This document shows, piece after piece, positions 37,358 to 44,825 of a stretch of DNA of 64,000 bases; the stretch's first letter is position 1, and each line of letters opens with the position of its first letter. The translations under genes and the position numbers were made by a program. Source of the stretch: Paraburkholderia azotifigens (GTDB lineage: Bacteria > Pseudomonadota > Gammaproteobacteria > Burkholderiales > Burkholderiaceae); NCBI RefSeq assembly GCF_007995085.1, contig NZ_VOQS01000003.1, positions 1,922,001 to 1,986,000 of the forward strand, read 5' to 3'. Under the pieces are notes generated by a model, which was not told where the DNA came from, made no database searches, and worked only from the letters and a program-made list of their open reading frames with translations.

Positions 37358-38392
37358 ATGCGCGCTTTCAGCTTGTTGCCTGACAGCTTCGCCGAATACG
37401 ACGACCTGAAGGCGCTGCTCGACGAGGGCGCGCGGTCGTTCGACATCAAAAGCGTGGCTGGCGTCGAAGTGGCGGGTCGCACATTCGAAGTGTATGTCGC
37501 GTCGATCGGAACGAACGATCCTAAAGCTCCTGCCGTGGGTTTCTTCGGCGGCATCCACGGACTCGAACGCATCGGCTCCCGGCTCGTGCTGGAGTACATG
37601 CGGTCGCTGCTGTCCCGGCTCGTGTGGGATGAGCTGCTGCTCGAACAGCTCGATTCCATTCGTATTTACATCGTACCCATCGTCAATCCAGGCGGTATGT
37701 GGGCCGCGACGCGCGCGAATCCGAATGGCGTGGACCTGATGCGCAACGCGCCGCAGGACGCCGAGGAACGCGTGCCCTTGCTGGCAGGCGGCCAGCGTGT
37801 CGGTTCGTGGCTGCCGTGGTATCGCGGGCGGCGCGGCGCACCGATGGAAGGGGAGGCGGCGGCGCTGCTGCGCGTCGTCGCGGAAGAACTCGCGGCGCGG
37901 CCGCTGTCGTTCGCGCTGGATTGCCACTCCGGCTACGGCTGGAGCGACAGCATCTGGTTTCCCTATGCGAAGACGCGCCGCGCGATGGCGCATCTGCCCG
38001 AAATGTACGCGCTGAAAACGATGTTCGAGCGCGCGCATCCGCATCACGGCTACATGTTCGAGCCGCAGAGCCACCAGTATCTGCTGCACGGCGATCTGTG
38101 GGACTGGGCCTACGACCGCACGCCGCCGCCCAACATCTTTCTGCCGATGACGCTCGAACTCGGCTCGTGGCTGTGGATCAAGAAGAACCCGCGACAGATC
38201 TTCTCGCGGCAAGGCATGTTCAATCCCGTGAAGGCGCATCGCACCGCGCGCGTGTTGCGGCGTCACGCGAACCTGCTCGATTTCCTGACGCGCGCGGCGT
38301 ATGCGTCGGAGCGTTGGTTGCCGCACGGCGTCCGCCGCGATCAGCTGCTCAGTAGCGCGACCGAACTCTGGTACAGGCCCGGGCGAAGATGA
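37358..38392 (+). CDS. M14-type zinc carboxypeptidase family protein
   Basis: 344 residues. The HxxE zinc pair is in FFGGIHGLERIGSR (about 68-71), the third ligand His in LDCHSGYGWS, and the catalytic Glu is plausibly in MTLELGSWLW (about 265), as in metallocarboxypeptidases. No signal peptide, so probably a cytoplasmic hydrolase of peptide or peptidoglycan-like amides. The ATG 37358 (MRAFSLLPDSFAEYD) is preferred over the longer frame from 37184, though no good ribosome site precedes it. The following hydrolase overlaps by four bases. Confidence 0.8.
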   Translation: MRAFSLLPDSFAEYDDLKALLDEGARSFDIKSVAGVEVAGRTFEVYVASIGTNDPKAPAVGFFGGIHGLERIGSRLVLEYMRSLLSRLVWDELLLEQLDSIRIYIVPIVNPGGMWAATRANPNGVDLMRNAPQDAEERVPLLAGGQRVGSWLPWYRGRRGAPMEGEAAALLRVVAEELAARPLSFALDCHSGYGWSDSIWFPYAKTRRAMAHLPEMYALKTMFERAHPHHGYMFEPQSHQYLLHGDLWDWAYDRTPPPNIFLPMTLELGSWLWIKKNPRQIFSRQGMFNPVKAHRTARVLRRHANLLDFLTRAAYASERWLPHGVRRDQLLSSATELWYRPGRR

Positions 38393-39210
38393 GCACGTGG
38401 ATTCTGTTGCGCGGCCTGACCCGCGAGGCGCGTCACTGGGGCGCGTTACCCGACGCATTGCGGGCGGCGCTGAATGGCGTCAGGCCAGGCGCGTCGCCCG
38501 CACGCGTGCTGACGATCGACTTGCCAGGCAACGGCGAGTACGCGAACCTGCGCGCGCCGCTGCAGGTTGCCGGAATGGTCGACTTCGTGCGCGCGGCGGC
38601 ACGCGCGCGGGGCGCGCCGGGGCCGTACTGCGTGCTGGCGATGTCGCTGGGTGGCATGGTCGCGACGTGCTGGGCGCAGCGTCATCCCGCCGACATCGAC
38701 CGGCTCGTGTTGATCAACACGAGCATGCGGCCGTTCAGCCGCTTCGACGAACGGCTGCGTCCTCAAGCGTGGGCGGGGCTTGCGCGCGTCGCGTGGCATT
38801 GGAACGAGGCGAGCACGGCGGAGGCCGAAATCCATCGCCTGACCTGCGCCAACCGCGACACACGCGACGCCGACGTCAAGGCGTGGACGGCCATCCGCGA
38901 AAGCGCGCCCGTCAGCCGGGCGAACGCTCTGCGGCAACTGTTCGCGGCGGCTAGCTTCAGCGCGAAACGGCAACGGCCCGCGTGCTCGACGCTCGTGCTG
39001 TCGACGCGCGAGGACGGACTCGTCGATCCCGTCTGCTCCGCGGCGCTCGCGGCGGCGTGGCGCGCTCCGCACTGGCGTCACGCGTGGGCGGGCCACGATC
39101 TTCCTCACGACGACCCGGCGTGGACCGTCGAACGCATTTGCGCGTGGCTCGATCAGCCGGATGGGAACTCGGGCTTTGAAAATGCAGAGTCGGATCTGAC
39201 GGACGAATAA
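38389..39210 (+). CDS. alpha/beta-fold hydrolase
   Basis: 273 residues. WILLRGLTREARHWG carries the oxyanion loop, LAMSLGGMVA the nucleophile Ser (about 83), with Asp in TREDGLVDP and His in GHDLPHDDP. The elbow reads A-x-S-x-G rather than G-x-S-x-G, which is tolerated. The start overlaps the stop of the M14 peptidase gene (ATGA), so the two are co-translated and may act in the same degradation step. The substrate is unknown. Confidence 0.85.
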   Translation: MSTWILLRGLTREARHWGALPDALRAALNGVRPGASPARVLTIDLPGNGEYANLRAPLQVAGMVDFVRAAARARGAPGPYCVLAMSLGGMVATCWAQRHPADIDRLVLINTSMRPFSRFDERLRPQAWAGLARVAWHWNEASTAEAEIHRLTCANRDTRDADVKAWTAIRESAPVSRANALRQLFAAASFSAKRQRPACSTLVLSTREDGLVDPVCSAALAAAWRAPHWRHAWAGHDLPHDDPAWTVERICAWLDQPDGNSGFENAESDLTDE

Positions 39211-39859
39211 TCGATAATTAAACAAATCATTCAATATGGGTTATTCAGTATCAATGGCGCGCCGGTAAAACGTTTACTGATGCGTCGCATTAATGTGCCG
39301 CAATAAAGCGGTGAGTCCTTTCTGTATTGGAGTCGAGTATTTTGTTTTGATGGGCAAGCCGCAGGATTAATGGTAAATTGATGCCCCGCGCAATAGAGTG
39401 TGACTATTTGCCGGAGTTTTGCATATTTAGGTGAATGCTGAAATTGTAAAATAATGGCTGCCGCCGTCCGGTGAAGCGGAAAAACTTGCGGATAAAGGCT
39501 GCCTGCGGCTTTCAGCGTCGCAAACGATACGTTTTTTTACGCCAGGAATCCGCCGTGCGTCGCCACTGCCCATTGCGCGTAACCCCTTGGTGCACAAGGC
39601 GACTAAGCGTCATTGTCGAAAAATGAAGGGGGTTGGGAGGCCGATTACCCTGCGACTCAAGAATCAGGCCCGACAAAAAAGAAACGTTTTTAAATGCTGC
39701 GCTTTTGTCTTAGTAATGTTATCCAGTCGTTTGAATCGAAAGCAATTCCAAAGCCCCTCATATTCGCGAGCCGGCGCAATGCCGGTTTAGCCGTTTCAAA
39801 CGCGAAACATTAAACGTAGGTATTTACCCGTGCCTTTGCATCCCGCATAACGGGAAATG

Positions 39860-39879
39860 TGAAATTTCTTTAAATTTCA
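39860..39879. promoter_or_regulatory. A+T-rich inverted repeat before the Fap-like locus
   Basis: TGAAATTT (39860-39867) and AAATTTCA (39872-39879) are perfect inverted arms with a 4-base loop CTTT. It lies 14 bases upstream of the sigma-54-like site. It could be a protein-binding site or a short hairpin. Confidence 0.4.
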
Positions 39880-39893
39880 GGGCCTTACGCGCG

Positions 39894-39908
39894 TGGCATT
39901 GCCTATGC
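39894..39908 (+). promoter_or_regulatory. sigma-54-like promoter candidate
   Basis: TGGCATTGCCTATGC has TGGCA at the -24 position and TGC at -12 with the exact 12-base GG-to-GC spacing of RpoN promoters, but two departures from consensus. It would start transcription about 50 bases before the first gene of the locus. Confidence 0.35.
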
Positions 39909-39971
39909 GACACGGCGTCCCGGATTGGTGCAGTTGGCCAAGCCGCCCCCCATCTCCTCCAGGAGGATTCC

Positions 39972-41201
39972 ATGCGCAAAACTCTATTGGCGTCCGCAGC
40001 AGTCGTCGCATTGGGCTGCAGCGGTTACGCAATGGCAAACCCATGCAGTGACAGTGATTCATCCTGCAACCAGAAGGCCTACCACGGGAACAACACAGCA
40101 ACGAACGAGGCGACCTCCACCCAGACCAGCACCACGGGCAATAACGCTAACGAAATCACGACCGGCTCCAAGGTCGCGCAGGATTCGTTCAACACCACCA
40201 AGATCGTCGCGGCAAGCCGTCTGTCCGGCTCGGTGTCGGGCGTGAGCGTCTGGGGCATCGGCAACCATGCCTATAACGACGGCAACGCGAACGGCGGACG
40301 TGGCGGAAACGGTGCGAAGGGCATCGGCGCGAAGGGCGGCAGCGCATTGGCGATCGGCGGCAGCGGCGGCTACGGCGGCGATGGCGGCAAGGCCATTGCT
40401 GGCGACGGCGGCAACTCCAGGGCATCGGGTGGCGACGGCGGCAACGCACGGTCCTATGCCGGCGACGGCGGCAACTCCAGGGCATCGGGCGGCAAGGGCG
40501 TTGGCGTAGGCGGCGACTCGTACGCCAAGGGCGGCAGCGCGGGAGCCGGCTCGGCAGCGGCGGGCGGCAACGCACGTGCGGCAGGCGGCGGCGCAGCCCT
40601 GGCATTGGGCGCTGGCGCAGGCCTCGCGAGCAGCGGCGACGTGCACTCGCATTCGGGCGGCAGCGGTGACGCAAACTCGTCGAGCGGCGCAGCCACGGCG
40701 TCCGGCAACACCGGGTCGGGGACGGCTACCGCTTCGGGCGCGGGCACGGCGACGGGCGGCGCAGCAACGGCAGGCACGGCGACGGCTTCGGGCGGCGCCG
40801 GCACGTCGACGGGCGGCACGGGCACGGGCACGGGCGGCGCAGGCACGTCGACAGCGGGCAACGGCGGCGCAGCCACGGCAACGGCCGGCAACGGCGGCAC
40901 GGCAGGCTCGACGGCGGGCAACGGCGGTAACGCCACAGGCGGTGCAGGCGGCGCAGGCGGTGCAGGTGCGGCCGCGACGGCGACGGCGGCAGCAGGCGGC
41001 AACGGCACGGGCGGCGCAGGCGCAGCAGGTGGCGCAGGCGGCGCGATCGGCGTCGGCACGGGTGACTTCAGCATGGCCAACACCATGACGAGCGTCGCCC
41101 AGTCGGCAGCGGGCATCCTGGTGGCCAACCAGAACAGCGGTATGGCTTCGCTGGTGCAACAAGCCGTCACGGTCCAGGCGAATCTGACCGTCGGCCGCTA
41201 A
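39972..41201 (+). CDS. secreted Gly/Ala-rich repeat protein 1
   Basis: 409 residues with a Sec signal peptide (MRKTLLASAAVVALGCSGYA, then MAN). The mature N-terminus has a Cys pair (NPCSDSDSSCNQK) and an Asn/Thr-rich segment to about 110. Residues 110-365 are almost wholly Gly, Ala, Ser, Thr and Asn in short repeats such as GGDGGNSRASGG and TASGGAGTSTGG. The last 45 residues are conserved with the next gene: SAAGILVANQNSG then MASLVQQAVTVQANLTVGR, an Asn/Gln-rich pattern like amyloid or fibre subunits. Ribosome site AGGAGG. Likely an exported fibre component of the adjacent C39/FapF-like machinery; this is inferred. Confidence 0.8.
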   Translation: MRKTLLASAAVVALGCSGYAMANPCSDSDSSCNQKAYHGNNTATNEATSTQTSTTGNNANEITTGSKVAQDSFNTTKIVAASRLSGSVSGVSVWGIGNHAYNDGNANGGRGGNGAKGIGAKGGSALAIGGSGGYGGDGGKAIAGDGGNSRASGGDGGNARSYAGDGGNSRASGGKGVGVGGDSYAKGGSAGAGSAAAGGNARAAGGGAALALGAGAGLASSGDVHSHSGGSGDANSSSGAATASGNTGSGTATASGAGTATGGAATAGTATASGGAGTSTGGTGTGTGGAGTSTAGNGGAATATAGNGGTAGSTAGNGGNATGGAGGAGGAGAAATATAAAGGNGTGGAGAAGGAGGAIGVGTGDFSMANTMTSVAQSAAGILVANQNSGMASLVQQAVTVQANLTVGR

Positions 41202-41217
41202 TCCTCAGGAGGCTTTC

Positions 41218-42441
41218 ATGCGTAAGACTCTCTTGGCATCGGCCGCCGTCATCGCGCTGGGCTTCAGCGGCTATGCGATGGCCAACCCCTGCTCCAGCGG
41301 CGACTGGTCATGCGACCAGAAGGCGAGTGGCGGCAACAACAACCTGTCGAACACGGCTTCGTCTTCGCAGACGAGCGGCAGGGGCGATAACGCGAACGAA
41401 GTGACCGGCAATTCGAGGGTCACCCAGGATTCGTGGAACAGCACCAAGGCTGTCGCCGTCAGCAAGCTTGACGGCAGCGTGTCCCATGTCCGCGTCACCG
41501 GCATCGGCAATGTCGCGACGAACTACGGCAACGTCAATGGCGGTAAGGGCGGAGACGGCGCCAAAGGCATCGGCGGCAAAGGCGGCAGCGCCGGCGCGGC
41601 GGGTGGCTACGGCGGCGACGGCGGCTATGGCGGCCGGGCCATCGCTGGCGATGGCGGCAACTCGAAGGCATCGGGTGGCGATGGCGGCTACGCGAAGGCG
41701 TCGGGCGGCGACGGCGGCTGGTCGAAGGCGTCGGGCGGCAAAGCCTACGCCGGCGGCGGTGATTCGGGCGCGAAGGGCGGCAGCGCGGGAGCAGGCACGC
41801 TCGCTGCCGGCGGCGACGGCAGTGGCAAGGCAGGTGCACTTGCTGCAGGCGCTGGCCTCGGCATTGGCGCTGCGGACAGCGGCGATCTGTCGGCGCGCTC
41901 GCATCACGGCTCGGCTACAGCCAACTCCGGCGCGGCGTCGGGCACGGGCAGCGGCACGGGCAGTGGCTCGGCTATCGCGACGGCCTCGGGCACGGGCGGC
42001 GTAGGCACGGCAGGCGCGGCCACCGCAACGGGCGGCGCGGCGACCTCCACGGCTGGCAACGCCACCGGCAACGGCGGCGCGGGCACGTCGACGGGCGGCA
42101 ACGGCGGCGCGGCGACCAGCGCGGCAGGCAACGGCGGTGCAGCGACGTCGACAGCCGGCAACGGCGGTGCGGCGACGGGCGGCGCGGGCGCGGCAGGCGG
42201 CGCAGGCGGCGCAGCCACGGCGACGGCGGCAGCCGGCGGCAATGGCACGGGCGGCGCTGGCGGTGCAGGCGGAGCGGGCGGTCGCATTGCGATGACGACG
42301 GGCTCGTTCGACATGTCCAACAGCATGGCGAGCGCGGCGCAGTCGGCAGCCGGCGTGATGGTGCTGAACCAGAACAGCGGCATGGCGTCGTTCGTGCAGC
42401 AGGCTGTCACCGTGCAGGCGAACCTGACTGTCGGCCGCTAA
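41218..42441 (+). CDS. secreted Gly/Ala-rich repeat protein 2
   Basis: 407 residues, a tandem duplicate of the preceding gene 16 bases away, also with AGGAGG. Signal peptide MRKTLLASAAVIALGFSGYA, the same Cys pair (NPCSSGDWSCDQK), an Asn/Ser-rich segment, a Gly/Ala/Thr repeat region (about 110-360) and the shared ending NQNSGMASFVQQAVTVQANL. The ends are strongly conserved while the repeat region differs in order and number, as expected for proteins whose repeats vary by recombination. The two may co-assemble. Confidence 0.8.
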   Translation: MRKTLLASAAVIALGFSGYAMANPCSSGDWSCDQKASGGNNNLSNTASSSQTSGRGDNANEVTGNSRVTQDSWNSTKAVAVSKLDGSVSHVRVTGIGNVATNYGNVNGGKGGDGAKGIGGKGGSAGAAGGYGGDGGYGGRAIAGDGGNSKASGGDGGYAKASGGDGGWSKASGGKAYAGGGDSGAKGGSAGAGTLAAGGDGSGKAGALAAGAGLGIGAADSGDLSARSHHGSATANSGAASGTGSGTGSGSAIATASGTGGVGTAGAATATGGAATSTAGNATGNGGAGTSTGGNGGAATSAAGNGGAATSTAGNGGAATGGAGAAGGAGGAATATAAAGGNGTGGAGGAGGAGGRIAMTTGSFDMSNSMASAAQSAAGVMVLNQNSGMASFVQQAVTVQANLTVGR

Positions 42442-42642
42442 CTGACCTGAAACACAGTTAGCGTCGATAAGTCGTTGTGTGATGTGCCGTGGGGCGTTCG
42501 CGCTCCACGGCTTCTGTTCCATCGCCGGGGCGCACGGGGTAGCCGCGCCGGGCGACGGTCGCACAAGTCTTACTTCGCCGCACGCTGCTGCGCGTGCCGC
42601 ATGGCCGTTGCAGCGCACCCGGCGGAGCACCAGGAGACAACC

Positions 42643-43092
42643 ATGCAGGCGTTCAAACGCATTGCGATGCTGTTACTGCCTGTCGTCATCGGATTGCCTG
42701 GCCTCGCGGCCCATGTCATGGCCGGCGAACTGCGTTCACCCGTGCAGGCGGATACGTCGATCGCTCCCGCTGTCGTTGCATCCGGCACTGCACAGAAGAC
42801 TCAAACGGCTACCGCATCGCCTGCACCGGCGAGTGTCGCCGACGCGACCTTCGGTGTCGCGATGACGGCCGAGCAGCTCGATGCGCATCGCGGCGGCGAA
42901 CAGGTCTTCAACGACATGAACCTGCGCGGCACCGTCGCGAACAACACCGCGCGCGGCGTCGACACCGGGTCGAACATGATCACGGGCGGCTCGTTCTCGA
43001 GTTCGAGCGGTTTGCCCACGGTGATCCAGAACACGGGCGCGAACGTGCTGATCCAGAACGCGACGATCGTCAATGTGCGCTTTGGGGAGTGA
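42643..43092 (+). CDS. small exported protein with mid-protein double-glycine motif
   Basis: 149 residues with a signal peptide (MQAFKRIAMLLLPVVIGLPG, cleavage likely near AAHVMA). A Ser/Thr/Ala/Pro-rich linker leads to MTAEQLDAHRGG (Gly 84-85), which resembles the leader end cut by C39 peptidases (hydrophobic, acidic, hydrophobic, then GG). The following 64 residues contain GLPTVIQNTGANVLIQN and TIVNVRF, with Asn/Gln spacing like fibre subunits. AGGAG precedes the start. The C39 peptidase gene starts three bases after its stop, so the two are likely co-translated; it is a plausible substrate. Confidence 0.75.
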   Translation: MQAFKRIAMLLLPVVIGLPGLAAHVMAGELRSPVQADTSIAPAVVASGTAQKTQTATASPAPASVADATFGVAMTAEQLDAHRGGEQVFNDMNLRGTVANNTARGVDTGSNMITGGSFSSSSGLPTVIQNTGANVLIQNATIVNVRFGE

Positions 43093-43095
43093 GCG

Positions 43096-43785
43096 ATGAA
43101 ACTCCAGAGAGGGGTGTGGCTTCTGGCGTGCGCGCTGACTGCGGCAGGCGCGGCGCGCGCCGATCCCATCACGATCTACGAACCGTCGGGCGCCGGTTAC
43201 GCGATGCACGTGACGAGCCTGAAAGAGGCTCGCTTCAAGCGGACCATCAAGCAGCAGTTCGACTTCAGCTGCGGGTCCGCGGCCGTGGCGACGCTGCTCA
43301 CGTATCAGTACAACTATCCCGTGAACGAGCAGACGGCCTTCCAGGAGATGTACGAGAGCGGCGATCAGGCGAAGATCCGCACCGAGGGCTTTTCGCTGCT
43401 GGATATCAAGCGCTTTCTGGAGCGTCGCGGCTTCATCGCGGACGGTTATGAGCTGCCGCTGCAAAAACTCGTCGAAACGAATACGCCCGCCATCGTGCTG
43501 ATCAGCGAAAGCGGCTATCACCATTTCGTCGTGGTGAAAGGCCTGAAGAACGACCGTGTGCTGATCGGCGATCCCGCGACGGGCACGCGGCCCGTGCCGT
43601 TGAAGAGCTTCGAGGCGAAATGGGAGGACCAGGTTCTCTTTGTCATCCATAACAAACCCGGCGTCGGGGTCTTCAACGATCCCGTCGACTGGCGAGTCGC
43701 GCCACCCGCGCCGCTCTATACGGGCGTCAATCGCGATGGTCTGTTCTTCACCGTGATGCCCAAGCACGGCGCGAGTGATTTCTGA
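43096..43785 (+). CDS. periplasmic C39-type cysteine peptidase (FapD-like)
   Basis: 229 residues: a signal peptide (ACALTAAGAARA) and a stand-alone C39 peptidase domain without the ABC transporter usually fused to it. The active site is complete: Gln 53 and Cys 59 in IKQQFDFSCGSAAVA, His 142/143 in SGYHHFVVVKG and Asp 159 in LIGDPATG. Free-standing exported C39 peptidases of this type are FapD of the Pseudomonas Fap amyloid system. Here it is flanked on both sides by exported proteins bearing double-glycine motifs, suggesting it trims them in the periplasm before or during export. Confidence 0.85.
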   Translation: MKLQRGVWLLACALTAAGAARADPITIYEPSGAGYAMHVTSLKEARFKRTIKQQFDFSCGSAAVATLLTYQYNYPVNEQTAFQEMYESGDQAKIRTEGFSLLDIKRFLERRGFIADGYELPLQKLVETNTPAIVLISESGYHHFVVVKGLKNDRVLIGDPATGTRPVPLKSFEAKWEDQVLFVIHNKPGVGVFNDPVDWRVAPPAPLYTGVNRDGLFFTVMPKHGASDF

Positions 43786-43793
43786 GGGCCATC

Positions 43794-44753
43794 ATGAGAA
43801 CGGAGACCCGAAAAATCGCCGGTATCGCCACGATGCTATGTGGGTCGATGGTGACGTTCGGTGCGCATGCATTCGAGCAGAGCGTGCCGCCCGCGGAAGC
43901 CGCTGTCGCTCCCGATCTCGCCGGAGGGGCAGTCGAGCCGCTGGCGATGCGCGCCGCGGCGCCTGCGAACGAAGCGCCCGATGCCATCACACAGGCTGTC
44001 GTCGATGCGCTGTCGACGCACAAGCCGCGCGCATTCGCCGACGATACCGACGGCCTGCATCCCGTTTCCTATGCAAGGCCGATAGTCGTGCCTTCGAAGG
44101 GCGACGTGAAGCCGGTGGTAGCGGGTGCGGCAGATGAAACGGCACGACCTGCGCCGATAAAAGAAGCACGGGCGTCCGTTGCACAGACGCAAGGCAAAGC
44201 GCCCGTCTCGTATGCCGCACCCATTGCGGTACCCATTGCCGCGCCTCCGGCTGCTCAGGCTGCGCGCAACGACACGCACCCTGGCGCTCGCCACGAAGCC
44301 AAAGCGCAAGTGGATACCGAAGATCCGAACTGGTCGTCGAAAACGACAGTCGCGATCAGCGAAGAAAAACTCGACACGATGCGCGGTGGTTTCGATGTCG
44401 CGAACGGCCTGAAGGTTTCGTTCGGCATTTCGAGGATGGCTGTCGTGAACGGCAATCTCGTCACGCAGACGAGCTTCAACATTCCGGACCTGAGCAACAT
44501 GACGACGCAGCAGGCGCAAGCGCTGGCGGCGGCGAACATGGGGTCGCTGCTGCAGAACGGCGTGGGCAACGTCGCGCAGCAAGGTTCCGTGCAGGGATTG
44601 TCGGGCGCGGTGATCCAGAACACGTTGAGCAACCAGAACATTCAGACACTGACGACCATCAACGCAGCCGTCAATTCGCTGGGCCTCTTCAAGAACATGA
44701 ATCTGGGTTCGACGTTGAACAACGCTTTGCTGAATTCGGTCAGGCCGCGATAA
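43794..44753 (+). CDS. exported protein with mid-protein double-glycine motif
   Basis: 319 residues with a signal peptide (cleavage near AHAFEQ). A long Ala/Pro-rich stretch contains an imperfect internal repeat (PVSYARPIVVP at about 90 and PVSYAAPIAVP at about 137). Then comes ISEEKLDTMRGG (Gly 198-199), matching the MTAEQLDAHRGG of the smaller protein. The 120-residue tail carries GLSGAVIQNTLSNQNIQTL and Asn-rich repeats. It starts 8 bases after the C39 gene. The shared layout (signal, linker, GG motif, VIQNT segment) makes it a second likely substrate of the peptidase. Confidence 0.75.
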   Translation: MRTETRKIAGIATMLCGSMVTFGAHAFEQSVPPAEAAVAPDLAGGAVEPLAMRAAAPANEAPDAITQAVVDALSTHKPRAFADDTDGLHPVSYARPIVVPSKGDVKPVVAGAADETARPAPIKEARASVAQTQGKAPVSYAAPIAVPIAAPPAAQAARNDTHPGARHEAKAQVDTEDPNWSSKTTVAISEEKLDTMRGGFDVANGLKVSFGISRMAVVNGNLVTQTSFNIPDLSNMTTQQAQALAAANMGSLLQNGVGNVAQQGSVQGLSGAVIQNTLSNQNIQTLTTINAAVNSLGLFKNMNLGSTLNNALLNSVRPR

Positions 44754-44769
44754 AAGCTTCATTGAAAAA

Positions 44770-44798
44770 GGCTCGCGACGCGTGACGCGTCGCGAGCC
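44770..44798. terminator. bidirectional terminator between convergent Fap-like genes
   Basis: A perfect 13-bp stem (44770-44782 and 44786-44798) with a three-base loop TGA. An A-run precedes it on the plus strand, so read from the minus strand it ends in TTTTTC and should stop transcription of the FapF-like gene; it probably serves the plus-strand operon as well. Confidence 0.8.
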
Positions 44799-44825
44799 TC
44801 TCTATATGCGTCAGAAGCAGGCCGT

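Larger units (their letters stand above)
39211..39971. other. long A+T-rich upstream region of the Fap-like locus
   Basis: 760 bases with no convincing gene, clearly richer in A+T than the surroundings. It contains runs such as AATAATCGATAATTAAAC, a small stem AAACG-ATA-CGTTT plus T-run at 39522-39537, a CCGGC/GCCGG hairpin at 39771-39785, an 8-bp inverted repeat at 39860-39879 and a sigma-54-like site at 39894-39908. The length is consistent with extensive regulation or a long untranslated leader. Confidence 0.6.

Noticed and set aside
39587..39790. A 67-codon open frame in the A+T-rich region upstream of the Fap-like locus
   Set aside because: GTG start without a ribosome site, very basic composition and no recognisable family. 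More likely untranslated leader or promoter DNA.
39721..39840. Possible cyclic-di-GMP riboswitch upstream of the Fap-like genes
   Set aside because: GAAAG and a CCGGC hairpin are present, but the conserved GGGCAAACC and GACGCAAAGC elements of GEMM-I are not.
40270..42290. Regular short direct repeats that at first resemble a CRISPR array
   Set aside because: The repeats are in frame, encode Gly/Ala/Ser, have no constant repeat-spacer length and no cas gene is near.
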